14,279 bases of DNA from an uncultured Hyphomicrobiales bacterium (GTDB lineage: Bacteria; Pseudomonadota; Alphaproteobacteria; Rhizobiales; Beijerinckiaceae): contig CAIVAX010000288.1 in assembly GCA_903903935.1 (NCBI GenBank), positions 1-14,279 of the forward strand. The letters run 5' to 3'. The first letter of the stretch is position 1; every line of letters starts with the position of its first letter. Position numbers and translations under genes: made by a program. The notes beneath the pieces are model-generated. The model searched no databases. It saw only the letters and a list, made by a program, of their open reading frames with translations, and was not told the origin of the DNA. Below, piece by piece: positions 7,594-14,220 of the stretch.

Positions 7594-8565
7594 ATGATTA
7601 AAGCCGTTCGCATTCATCAGCCCGGTGGACCACAGGCCATGGTCTATGAGGAGATTGAACTGGCCCCGCCAGCCCCGGGCGAGGTGCAGATCCGCCATCA
7701 TGCCATTGGCTTGAATTTCATCGATGTTTATTTCCGTACCGGCCTTTATCCCGGCACTTATCCGCTCATTCTGGGCAATGAGGGGGCTGGCGAAGTGATC
7801 GCTTTAGGCAAGGGGGTGAAGGATTTCAAAATTGGCGATCGGGTCGCCTATGCCCCTGTGCCGGGTGCTTATTGCGAGGCCCGCAATATCAAAGCCGATC
7901 AATTGGTCAAGCTGGCCAAAAACATCTCCTATGAGACCGCCGCCGCGATGATGCTCAAGGGGCTGACAGCCCAATATCTTCTGCGTCAGACCTATCGGGT
8001 GAAGGCGGGGACGACTTTGCTCATTCATGCGGGCGCGGGGGGTGTCGGTTTGATCCTGTGCCAATGGGCCAAGGCTTTGGGGGCAACTGTCATTGCCACT
8101 GTCGGCTCGGCTGAAAAGGCCAAGCTTGTCAAAAAATTTGGCGCCAAGCATGTCATTCTCTATGGCAGCGAGAATTTCGTCGAGCGCGTGCGCGAGATCA
8201 CCAAGGGCAAGATGTGCGATGTCGTTTACGATGGCGTTGGCAAAGCGACCTTTCCCGCCTCGCTCGATTGCCTGAAGCCGCTAGGCCTCTTCGTCTCGTT
8301 TGGCAATGCGTCGGGCCCGGTGGATGCCTTTAATCTGGGTCTGCTCAGTCAGAAGGGATCGCTGTTTGTGACAAGGCCAACTCTGTTCACTTATACATCG
8401 CAGCCGGGGGGCTTACAGAAAATGGCCAAGGATTTGATGCGTATGGTCTCCTCCGGTGCGGTCAAAATCCCCATTCATGCCAGCTATCCTCTGCAGGATG
8501 TGGCCCAGGCGCATGAAGCGCTGGAATCCCGCAGCACAACGGGCTCCACGATACTAATCCCATAA
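7594..8565 (+). CDS. NADPH:quinone oxidoreductase, zinc-independent MDR family (QorA-like)
   Basis: This 323-residue protein belongs to the medium-chain dehydrogenase/reductase superfamily, quinone reductase branch, which reduces quinones and related electrophiles with NADPH in the cytoplasm. Seen in the sequence are IKAVRIHQPGGPQAMVYEE at the start, GLNFIDVYFRTGLYP and LGNEGAGEV in the GroES-like catalytic domain, the cofactor motif HAGAGGVGLILCQWAKALG beginning at residue 145 (Rossmann), and LESRSTTGSTILIP at the end. The zinc-binding Cys/His set of alcohol dehydrogenases is absent. Length is near that of E. coli QorA (327). ATG 7594 is preferred because of the GAGGGAG ribosome-binding site and because the family begins at this point. 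It is divergent from the UbiH-like gene and ends 80 bp upstream of the candidate small RNA. Confidence 0.92.
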   Translation: MIKAVRIHQPGGPQAMVYEEIELAPPAPGEVQIRHHAIGLNFIDVYFRTGLYPGTYPLILGNEGAGEVIALGKGVKDFKIGDRVAYAPVPGAYCEARNIKADQLVKLAKNISYETAAAMMLKGLTAQYLLRQTYRVKAGTTLLIHAGAGGVGLILCQWAKALGATVIATVGSAEKAKLVKKFGAKHVILYGSENFVERVREITKGKMCDVVYDGVGKATFPASLDCLKPLGLFVSFGNASGPVDAFNLGLLSQKGSLFVTRPTLFTYTSQPGGLQKMAKDLMRMVSSGAVKIPIHASYPLQDVAQAHEALESRSTTGSTILIP

Positions 8566-8636
8566 TATAAGACTGCGTGATATTTTTCGAAGAGGGATGA
8601 CTTTTTTCTGGATCTTCTCCGCGAGGGCGAATATAT

Positions 8637-8642
8637 TATATT
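8637..8642 (+). promoter_or_regulatory. Possible -10 element for the small RNA
   Basis: TATATT lies in an AT-rich block (8631-8643) immediately before the first sRNA hairpin, at a distance that would start transcription around 8648. The sequence 17 bases upstream (CTTCTC, 8614-8619) matches an alphaproteobacterial CTTGAC-like -35 only weakly. Overlapping TATATT (8632-8637) and TATTAT (8634-8639) are alternatives. Confidence 0.35.
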
Positions 8643-8647
8643 TCAGT

Positions 8648-8730
8648 TGAGACCACGAGGTTCCTCCCTCCTCGTTTTCGGTTCAACCGACTTCTAGGCC
8701 CGGCGAGCATGTTTCGTCCGGGCCTTTTTC
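8648..8730 (+). ncRNA. Candidate trans-acting small RNA, suhB/MmgR (alpha-r8)-like
   Basis: The qor-rimO gap holds three consecutive hairpins on the plus strand. Hairpin 1 is ACGAGG (8655-8660) with CCTCGT (8670-8675), enclosing a 9-base loop TTCCTCCCT. Hairpin 2 is TCGGT (8678-8682) with ACCGA (8686-8690). Hairpin 3 is a rho-independent terminator (8696-8729). No ORF explains the region. From memory, MmgR of Sinorhizobium meliloti is an RNA of about 77 nt, a member of the alpha-r8 family (Rfam suhB/mmgR), with a conserved unpaired UUUCCUCCCU and a terminator; the present loop region GTTCCTCCCT differs from that at one base. MmgR limits PHB granule accumulation. The 5' end is estimated: AT-rich TATATT at 8637-8642 could be a -10 element giving a start near 8648. 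That this is an sRNA is fairly secure; the family name is less so. Confidence 0.68.
8696..8729 (+). terminator. Intrinsic terminator ending the small RNA
   Basis: AGGCCCGG (8696-8703) pairs perfectly with CCGGGCCT (8718-8725) around a 14-base loop and runs into TTTTT (8725-8729). It is oriented for plus-strand transcripts, so it ends the sRNA and would also stop readthrough from qor. It also separates these from the convergent rimO. Confidence 0.9.
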
Positions 8731-8770
8731 ATGGCTTTGGAGGGAATGAAGACAGTTAATCTAACTTCAG

Positions 8771-8801
8771 AGATAACGTGAGCTATGAAGATTAGTTATC
8801 T
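8771..8801 (-). other. Inverted repeat just downstream of rimO
   Basis: AGATAAC (8771-8777) and GTTATCT (8795-8801) form a perfect 7-bp inverted repeat with a 17-base spacer, a few bases after the rimO stop codon (8804-8806). No T-run follows on the minus strand, so it would be a weak 3'-end hairpin at best. It is the only candidate structure for the rimO transcript end. Confidence 0.35.
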
Positions 8802-8803
8802 GA

Positions 8804-10138
8804 TTATACAGCTGTTCCGTAGAGGTCATAGGCATCGGCTCTGTCGATCTTGACGCTGATAATATCACCCACGCGCACAGGGCGGCGGGAGGTGACATAG
8901 ACATTGCCATCAATCTCAGGGGCGTCTGCCTTGGAGCGGCCCTTGGCGCCATTGGGTCCCGTTTCATCAATGAGAACGGAAAGGCGCTTGCCAATCTTGT
9001 TTTTTAGGATTCGTGCGCTGATCGCCTGCTGCTTTTCCATAAAGCGACGATAGCGGCTCTCTTTGACCTCATCAGGCACAATGGCCAAGCCAAGGTCATT
9101 GGCATCGGCGCCTTTCACCGGCTCATATTTGAAGGCACCAACCCGATCGAGCTTGGCTTCATCAAGAAAGGCCAACAAATGCTCAAAGTCAGCTTCGGTC
9201 TCACCGGGAAAGCCGACAATGAAGGTGGAGCGGATCGCCAGATCGGGGCAGGCTTCGCGCCATTTGCGAATGCGCTCCAAAGTCTTGTCATGATAGCCCG
9301 GCCGCTTCATCGCTTTAAGCACAGGCGTGCTGGAATGCTGAAAGGGAATGTCGAGATAGGGCAGAACAAGCCCCTCATTCATGAGCTCGATCACCTCATC
9401 CACATGGGGATAGGGATAGACATAATGGAGGCGCACCCAAGCGCCCAATTGGCCGAGCTCTTTGGCCAGATCATAGAATTTGGCGCGTACATCGCGACCT
9501 TGAAAGGGGCTGGTGGCATAGCGCAGGTCCAGCCCATAGGCGGAGGTGTCCTGCGAAATGACGAGCAATTCTTTCACACCAGCGGCCACTAGTTTTTCTG
9601 CTTCGCGCAACACCTCGCCGGCCGGTCGTGAGACCAGATCGCCGCGCAATTTGGGGATGATGCAAAAGGAGCAGGAATTGTGGCAGCCTTCGGAAATCTT
9701 CAGATAGGCATAATGACGCGGGGTGAGCTTGACGCCCTGAGCAGGAACAAGATCGACAAAGGGATCATGCGGGGCGGCAATGGCCTGATGCACCGCCTTG
9801 AGCACGCTCTCATAATCTTGCGGGCCGGTAATGGCGAGCAGATTGGGATTTTGAGCTGCCGGATAGGCCTGAGTGATTTCCTCTGGCTCAGCCCCCAGAC
9901 AGCCTGTGACGATGACTTTGCCATTCTCCTTCAAAGCGCCGCCAATGGCGGCCAGCGATTCCGCCTTGGCGCTATCGAGAAATCCGCAGGTGTTGACGAT
10001 GACAGCATCAGCTCCGGCATGGTTGCGTGAGAGCTCATAGCCCTCGGCGCGCAATTGCGTAATGATGCGTTCGGAATCCACCAGCGCCTTGGGGCAGCCG
10101 AGGGAGACAAAAGAAATTTTGGGTTGATCCATGCTCAT
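8804..10138 (-). CDS. rimO: Ribosomal protein S12 methylthiotransferase RimO (radical SAM)
   Basis: RimO adds a methylthio group to the conserved aspartate (Asp89 in E. coli numbering with Met) of ribosomal protein S12 using two iron-sulfur clusters and S-adenosylmethionine. The 444-residue protein has the N-terminal methylthiotransferase domain with Cys15 ([12 protein letters not shown]), Cys51 (NTCGFLD) and Cys80 (TGCLG). The radical-SAM triad Cys152, Cys156 and Cys159 lies in [18 protein letters not shown], and a C-terminal TRAM domain ends at [10 protein letters not shown]. The start [11 protein letters not shown] and the RGDLVSRP after the triad distinguish it from the tRNA-modifying MiaB. 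Two Met codons two residues apart (10138, 10132) could serve as the start. It is convergent with qor and the sRNA, and the omp gene upstream on the same strand is 80 bp away. Confidence 0.96.
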   Translation of the reverse strand: MSMDQPKISFVSLGCPKALVDSERIITQLRAEGYELSRNHAGADAVIVNTCGFLDSAKAESLAAIGGALKENGKVIVTGCLGAEPEEITQAYPAAQNPNLLAITGPQDYESVLKAVHQAIAAPHDPFVDLVPAQGVKLTPRHYAYLKISEGCHNSCSFCIIPKLRGDLVSRPAGEVLREAEKLVAAGVKELLVISQDTSAYGLDLRYATSPFQGRDVRAKFYDLAKELGQLGAWVRLHYVYPYPHVDEVIELMNEGLVLPYLDIPFQHSSTPVLKAMKRPGYHDKTLERIRKWREACPDLAIRSTFIVGFPGETEADFEHLLAFLDEAKLDRVGAFKYEPVKGADANDLGLAIVPDEVKESRYRRFMEKQQAISARILKNKIGKRLSVLIDETGPNGAKGRSKADAPEIDGNVYVTSRRPVRVGDIISVKIDRADAYDLYGTAV

Positions 10139-10156
10139 GCGTCTCGATTGCCATGG

Positions 10157-10174
10157 CTTGCCCGCAGAGGCAAG
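10157..10174 (-). other. Hairpin between the distal omp gene and rimO
   Basis: CTTGCC (10157-10162) and GGCAAG (10169-10174) make a 6-bp stem with a six-base loop in the 80-bp gap. On the minus strand no T-run follows, so it is a weak terminator candidate for the omp gene or a structure in the rimO leader. Confidence 0.35.
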
Positions 10175-10218
10175 GAACGAATTGCCTATCTCGCGCGTTA
10201 CGACGTGTGCTTGAACGA

Positions 10219-11079
10219 TTAAGGCGTCAGCAAATCGGCAAAGCTATAATTGAGCCCCATTGTGACCATATGTGTTGTTAAGCCTTGGCGGGCTGTAACG
10301 GCCTCTTTGGTCGAGCCGTAAAAAAAGGTCTGATCGAGGGGCTGGAAGCGCGAATAGCGATATTCAATGCGCGCTGACCAAGCGGACTCACCCAGATTGC
10401 TCTCAACACCAAACCCAACCGTCCAGCCCTTGCGGTTTTGCGTGAGGGATTGCTGGCGGGGATTAGCACAAAAGGAGCTGGTGGGGCTTAGCGCCGGACA
10501 ATCCAGATCGGTGCGTTGGCCCATGAAAGCCAAACCTGCACTGGCATAGACAAGAGTGGAGGGGGCGGCGAGATAGCCAAAGCGGCCGCGCAATGCGCCA
10601 TCCCAATGTGTCTGGCGGGTGATCCGATCCACCAGATTGATCGAAGAGAGCGGCGTGAGGCCGCCATAAGTGCCCGGAATGCCCTGGGTCTGTCGCGCTT
10701 TGTCTCTGGGCAGGCCTGCTTCAATCTCAATGCCAGCAACATAAGAATCCTGAATTTGGACATTAAAGCCCAAATGCGCCGAAGCGCGGCCATTGAGTGC
10801 GCCATAGGGAGAATTGGCTGTCGCTGAATTATAGACTGAGGGATTGGTTGAGCCGGGCTGGCCTAAAGAGCTCGTTGTCCAGCTTTGACGCTGCGAAGAC
10901 AAACCCAGAGAGCCACCAATATAAGCACCCGTCCAGCTCGAGGCTGACTCGTCATCCTCATCTGAAAGGAGGGGCGCATCAGGGAGTTTAATCTGGCTTG
11001 TTTGTGCCGCCCAAACTGATTGCGCACTCGCAAGAGACGAGAGAAGACCCAACACTAGTACAGACTTAAAACCGCGCAT
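10219..11079 (-). CDS. Outer-membrane beta-barrel protein, Omp25/opacity-like
   Basis: This 286-residue protein is predicted to be an outer-membrane eight-stranded barrel. Residues 1-24 form a signal peptide ([20 protein letters not shown], cleavage near VWA). An acidic linker ([10 protein letters not shown]) precedes the first strand [14 protein letters not shown] at about residue 48. Later strands include [53 protein letters not shown] and [11 protein letters not shown]. Two Cys in one loop ([12 protein letters not shown]) could form a disulfide. The chain does not end in the usual terminal Phe/aromatic; it continues LLTP after the last strand. ATG 11079 is chosen over a GTG at 11094 because it begins the signal peptide. 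It shares the SARxEYRY strand with the gene at 11290, so the two look like diverged paralogues. Specific role unknown. Confidence 0.82.
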   Translation of the reverse strand: MRGFKSVLVLGLLSSLASAQSVWAAQTSQIKLPDAPLLSDEDDESASSWTGAYIGGSLGLSSQRQSWTTSSLGQPGSTNPSVYNSATANSPYGALNGRASAHLGFNVQIQDSYVAGIEIEAGLPRDKARQTQGIPGTYGGLTPLSSINLVDRITRQTHWDGALRGRFGYLAAPSTLVYASAGLAFMGQRTDLDCPALSPTSSFCANPRQQSLTQNRKGWTVGFGVESNLGESAWSARIEYRYSRFQPLDQTFFYGSTKEAVTARQGLTTHMVTMGLNYSFADLLTP

Positions 11080-11184
11080 GATACATCCACACACTTAGGG
11101 CCAGAGGCCAAAACTATGAACGCAGATACGCGATCCCAAACTACAAAAGGATCATTGTTAAGCTATGCGATTCACCTTCCCGAA

Positions 11185-11204
11185 TGGTTAATTTTCTCTA
11201 ACCA
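11185..11204. promoter_or_regulatory. Perfect inverted repeat upstream of the distal omp gene, operator-like
   Basis: TGGTTA (11185-11190) and TAACCA (11199-11204) are exact inverted copies separated by 8 bases, in the 139-bp stretch between the terminator of one omp gene and the start of the next. The centre lies about 115 bases before ATG 11079, a plausible place for a dimeric regulator. The TTAACCA half resembles one half of the CtrA motif, but the spacing does not fit TTAA-N7-TTAA. No regulator is assigned. Confidence 0.45.
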
Positions 11205-11218
11205 GTTTTGGTGCTCAT

Positions 11219-11244
11219 AAAAAAAGCCCGGCAGAGCCGGGCTT
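11219..11244 (-). terminator. Strong intrinsic terminator after the proximal omp gene
   Basis: On the minus strand, AAGCCCGGC and GCCGGGCTT form a 9-bp perfect stem with a three-base loop, followed by a run of T (A at 11219-11225 on the plus strand). It lies 46 bases after the stop codon at 11290-11292 and should isolate this omp transcript from the next omp gene. Confidence 0.93.
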
Positions 11245-11289
11245 GATCAGTGTTAGGCAGCATAAGGCTGCAACAGATTTGAATCTGTC

Positions 11290-12042
11290 TTAGTATTTGG
11301 CAACGACAGCGCCACCAGCCGGGCCGCCAAAGCGATAGCTGATGCCGATGCGCACAGCAGAATCGGTGATGCGGCTGCGCAGCGATGTCCCAACGAAGGG
11401 ATCGGTTGCATTGAAGGCGCTGAGGTTCTGACGGCCGAAATCGGTGTAACGATATTCAGCGCGAGCGCTCCAGTTCTTGTCGATGGCATATTCAAGGCCA
11501 GCGCCCAATGTCCAACCGGTGCGGGACACGGAATAAGAATTGGCAGTCAGAGCATTAGTGTCACGCAGATTGCCATTGGTGAAGGCCACGCCGCCTGTGA
11601 CATAGAACAAAGCGCGGTCGACAGAATAGCCAAGACGGGCGCGGATCGATTCACGATTGGTTTCGGCATAGCGACGTGTGCCAGCGGCATAAACAGTCGA
11701 GCCACGCAGAGTGGAGAATTCAACATCGCCTTCCAGGCCAACGACAACCTGACCGAACTGCATGTTGTAACCAGCATAACCACCAGCCAGAATGCCCGAG
11801 CCAGTGATGTCAGCAATGCCTGTGCCTACGCCAGCCAAAGCGGGTGCAGAAAAAGAAGTCTGCGAAACTGTATCCCAAGCACCACCAGCCTGCACACCGA
11901 CATAGAATCCAGACCATGATGTGGCCAAAGGAGCGGGAGCTGTAAAAGCCGGAGCGGCTGAGCGCTTGGGCAGATCAGCAGCAAAAGCAGAGCCCGCTGT
12001 CAGAGCGGTTGCAGCAACAGTGGCAAGGAGGAGATAGCGCAT
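11290..12042 (-). CDS. Outer-membrane beta-barrel protein, Omp25/Omp31 family
   Basis: This 250-residue protein resembles the abundant small porin-like barrels of Rhizobiales. Signal peptide residues 1-21 end in SAFA, and the mature protein begins ADLPKRSAAPAF, a start very typical of the family. The first strand is SWSGFYVGVQAGGAWD. Further strands include AGGYAGYNMQFGQVVVGLEGDVEF, RARLGYSVDRALFYVTGGVAF, GWTLGAGLEYAIDKNWSARAEYRYTDFG and AVRIGISYRFG, all with the Gly/aromatic alternation of barrel strands. The end GPAGGAVVAKY places an aromatic Tyr last. ATG 12042 has a good ribosome-binding site, AAAGGA (12050-12055), 7 bases upstream; upstream in-frame codons add nothing recognisable. A strong terminator and a long AT-rich leader suggest an independent, highly expressed gene. 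Physiological role unknown. Confidence 0.9.
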   Translation of the reverse strand: MRYLLLATVAATALTAGSAFAADLPKRSAAPAFTAPAPLATSWSGFYVGVQAGGAWDTVSQTSFSAPALAGVGTGIADITGSGILAGGYAGYNMQFGQVVVGLEGDVEFSTLRGSTVYAAGTRRYAETNRESIRARLGYSVDRALFYVTGGVAFTNGNLRDTNALTANSYSVSRTGWTLGAGLEYAIDKNWSARAEYRYTDFGRQNLSAFNATDPFVGTSLRSRITDSAVRIGISYRFGGPAGGAVVAKY

Positions 12043-12352
12043 GTAAGAATCCTTTGTTTGACAGGACATTTGGTCCGATGCGCACAAAATAGGGATTCAA
12101 GTTAATATGTAAATAAGAACTTTGAAAAATGCCTCTCATTCAAGCAAAATTTGATCAATTCTCAAAATGAATATTAACGAAAATTAAGGCTTGTGTCGTT
12201 TTGGAATAGATCAACTCTTTTTGTTGAGGGCTCGCCTCTTTGTTGTCGTATTTTCGCCATGTTTCAGTAAGGCCTCTGCGAACAGTGCGAGTGCGAAGTT
12301 AGATTGATTCTGCCTTTATGATTCACCATCAATCTTCGTGCTCACGGGCTTG
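12043..12352. other. 310-bp AT-rich gap upstream of omp; no gene seen
   Basis: No coding region with family resemblance is visible on either strand. The half nearest the omp gene (12050-12200) is strongly AT-rich and must hold its promoter, but I see no single convincing -35/-10 pair. GGAC/GTCC at 12064-12076 can form a short hairpin in the leader. A perfect 8-bp inverted repeat, AGATTGAT (12301-12308) and ATCAATCT (12328-12335), lies about 20 bases after the hydrolase-like stop codon; it lacks a T-run, so a terminator role is uncertain. Confidence 0.55.
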
Positions 12353-13021
12353 TTAGTTTTCTCGGACCAGAAAAACTTCGCCGCGATTGAGAAAATCAAT
12401 CATCACGCGGCTGGTCCGCTCGGGCTGAGTGTTACTGAGGCTATCACCAGCCTCATGAATGTAGATCAAATGCGAAGGGCGCAGATTGGCTTTGAGCCAA
12501 CGTCCGCATGTTTGAATGGCTGGGCTGGCTTTCGTGCCGATGAGGATCAAGCTGCGCGCTGCAATGTCGCTCAAGCTCTGCTCTTGATTTGAGAGAATGG
12601 GATTTTGCAGCACCAATTGACCAATCTGATCGGGCTTATTTCGCGCCATATAAAGAGCCAATTGACAGGCCTCCCCCTGCGCGATCACATCGACGGGTGT
12701 TTTGTCCAACATTGTCTCGCCCAACATTGTCTCGCCCAACATTGTCTCGCTTTTGCGTGTGATGAGATCGCTCAGCAGAGCTGCCCTTTGTAGCAGGTCC
12801 GCAGGTGCTCTCTCTGTCCAATTGATGAGATGTAAATGAAAACTCTGACTCAGCTGCTCAGCGAGTGTTTGCGCGTGTTCCTCATAGGGAAGATCAAGCC
12901 AGAACAGGGGGCGGCCTTGCCCCTTGCTGGTCAGGTGTGCTGCATCCTGTGCTTGAGTTGTGCGGTCAGAGGTGTTGATCGCATCGGAAAGGGGTTTTGT
13001 CGTCACCACATCATCCTTCAT
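12353..13021 (-). CDS. Alpha/beta-hydrolase-like protein lacking the catalytic Ser and His (pseudoenzyme?)
   Basis: The 222-residue chain has the outline of an alpha/beta hydrolase. A strand plus nucleophile elbow region lies at 110-125 (VDVIAQGEACQLALYMARN), followed by QLVLQNP, a later strand RSLILIGTKASP, and a C-terminal EAGDSLSNTQPERTSRVMID helix like the His-containing end of the fold. At the elbow, where G-x-S-x-G is expected, it reads A-Q-G-E-A, so the nucleophile is Gly116. Where the catalytic His is expected (AGH), Asp is found. The N-terminal 30 residues look disordered. An ETMLG repeat (residues 92-105) sits before the elbow. The chain is shorter than typical hydrolases (250-300). 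It starts 18 bp after the flavin oxidoreductase stop and is probably co-transcribed. It may be a binding partner or a decaying gene; no substrate can be assigned. Confidence 0.6.
   Translation of the reverse strand: MKDDVVTTKPLSDAINTSDRTTQAQDAAHLTSKGQGRPLFWLDLPYEEHAQTLAEQLSQSFHLHLINWTERAPADLLQRAALLSDLITRKSETMLGETMLGETMLDKTPVDVIAQGEACQLALYMARNKPDQIGQLVLQNPILSNQEQSLSDIAARSLILIGTKASPAIQTCGRWLKANLRPSHLIYIHEAGDSLSNTQPERTSRVMIDFLNRGEVFLVREN
12706..12750. repeat. Three perfect tandem copies of a 15-bp unit inside the hydrolase-like gene
   Basis: The unit ccaacattgtctcgc occurs exactly three times in a row. Read on the minus strand it encodes Glu-Thr-Met-Leu-(Gly) three times, in frame. A 15-bp unit changes length by five codons per copy, so slippage would preserve the frame. 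Perfect identity at synonymous positions indicates a recent expansion. Confidence 0.95.
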
Positions 13022-13039
13022 TGACTTACAGTCACTCGT

Positions 13040-14164
13040 TCAAAGATCCACCACATGGGGCAGCACTTCATCCTTGAAGAGCTGCATGCCTTTGAGAATG
13101 ACGCTATCGGGCATAGTGCCAATTTTCATATTGATGTTGACATAGCCCGCGCCCAAACGCTGGCGCAGGCGCTTGATCTGTTTGACGACACTCTGCGGGC
13201 TGCCGCACAACATAGATCCTGCTTCAATCTGGTCTTCAAGTGTGCGGGCTTTGAGAGCTTGCAGACGTTTGACGAAAAAGGCGCTTTGTTCGTCATCGCT
13301 AAAGAAACGCGATTTTTGCAATACGATGCGTTGCGCATCCTGTTGAGGCCGCATTAAGCGCGCATGAAAATAGGGCAGGGCCTCGCGCATATGGTGGCGG
13401 GCTTCTTCATCTGTCGGCGCTATGCAAGTTTGCTGACCAATGAGCAGTTGATCAGGCCCAATTTCGCGGCCATGACTGCGCGATACATTTTTGAAGATCT
13501 CTATCGTGTCGCGCGCCACATCCAGATCAAAGATCAGAGTCATGCCTAGGATCGCATCATATTGGCCAACAAATTCGGCTGATTCATCATTGGATGCGGA
13601 TAGCAACATGCGAGGATGGGGCTTTTGAAAGGGCCTTGGCCAGATCGAGACGGCGCGATGCTGATAGAACTCACCCTCCCAGCCAAAAGGTTCTGGCTCA
13701 GTCCAGGCTTTGAGAATGAGGTCCAGCGCCTCTTTCATGCGGGCGCGCGATTGGCTGGGTGGAATATTATAGGAAATATATTCATGCGGAATGCCGCGCA
13801 CAAAGCCGGCAATTAGGCGCCCGCCACTCATCACATCCAGCATGGCATATTCTTCGGCCACACGAATGGGATTGAGAATGGGCAGAAGATTACCCAACAT
13901 TGCAATCTTGATCGATGAGGTGCGCTGGGTGAGGGCTGCGCCGATCAGATTGCAATTGGACATCAGACTATAGGGAGAGAAATGATGTTCATTGGCGGCG
14001 ACCCAATCAAAGCCGCAGGCCTCGGCATTCACCATTGTATCGAGATAGGTTTGATAGAGCTGCTGTCCCTTCACAGGATCAAACTCAGCATTGCGCGCTG
14101 GCCATTCGGCCGGCGTCTGCTCAAGATGAGTCCAGGGCATGAGATGAAAGAAGGAGAATTTCAT
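13040..14164 (-). CDS. LLM-class (luciferase-like) flavin-dependent oxidoreductase
   Basis: This 374-residue protein is a bacterial-luciferase-type TIM barrel that uses reduced flavin (FMN or F420; FMN more likely here) to oxidise an organic substrate. Diagnostic segments are FSFFHLMPW at strand 1, GFDWVAANEHHFSPYSL (the EHHF motif of the family), LGNLLPILNPIRVAEEYAML, DVMSGGRLIAGFVRGIPHEY, WEGEFYQHRAVSIWPRPFQ, and a C-terminal AGSMLCGSPQSVVKQIKRL segment. The length is normal for the family. The substrate is not indicated. It is followed after 18 bp by the hydrolase-like gene. A gene ending at 14221 lies 56 bp upstream on the same strand, so a longer operon extending beyond the window is plausible. 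The Shine-Dalgarno is weak, but the family N terminus begins at this Met. Confidence 0.9.
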   Translation of the reverse strand: MKFSFFHLMPWTHLEQTPAEWPARNAEFDPVKGQQLYQTYLDTMVNAEACGFDWVAANEHHFSPYSLMSNCNLIGAALTQRTSSIKIAMLGNLLPILNPIRVAEEYAMLDVMSGGRLIAGFVRGIPHEYISYNIPPSQSRARMKEALDLILKAWTEPEPFGWEGEFYQHRAVSIWPRPFQKPHPRMLLSASNDESAEFVGQYDAILGMTLIFDLDVARDTIEIFKNVSRSHGREIGPDQLLIGQQTCIAPTDEEARHHMREALPYFHARLMRPQQDAQRIVLQKSRFFSDDEQSAFFVKRLQALKARTLEDQIEAGSMLCGSPQSVVKQIKRLRQRLGAGYVNINMKIGTMPDSVILKGMQLFKDEVLPHVVDL

Positions 14165-14220
14165 ATGAGGGGCTCAACTCTCGAACTTAAGTTTCTGCTA
14201 TTGGTTGCTTCTATTCAGCC

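Noticed and set aside
11180..11204. CtrA binding site (TTAA-N7-TTAA) upstream of the distal omp gene
   Set aside because: TTAACCA-like halves are present, but they are inverted rather than direct and the spacing is wrong for the CtrA consensus.
12706..12750. CRISPR-like or regulatory repeat array
   Set aside because: The units are 15 bp, contiguous with no spacers, and in frame within a coding region; a coding minisatellite explains it.
12338..13145. Plus-strand open frames opposite the hydrolase-like gene
   Set aside because: They carry the antisense of the ETMLG repeat and show no family resemblance; the minus frame fits an operon with the flavin oxidoreductase and an alpha/beta-hydrolase outline.
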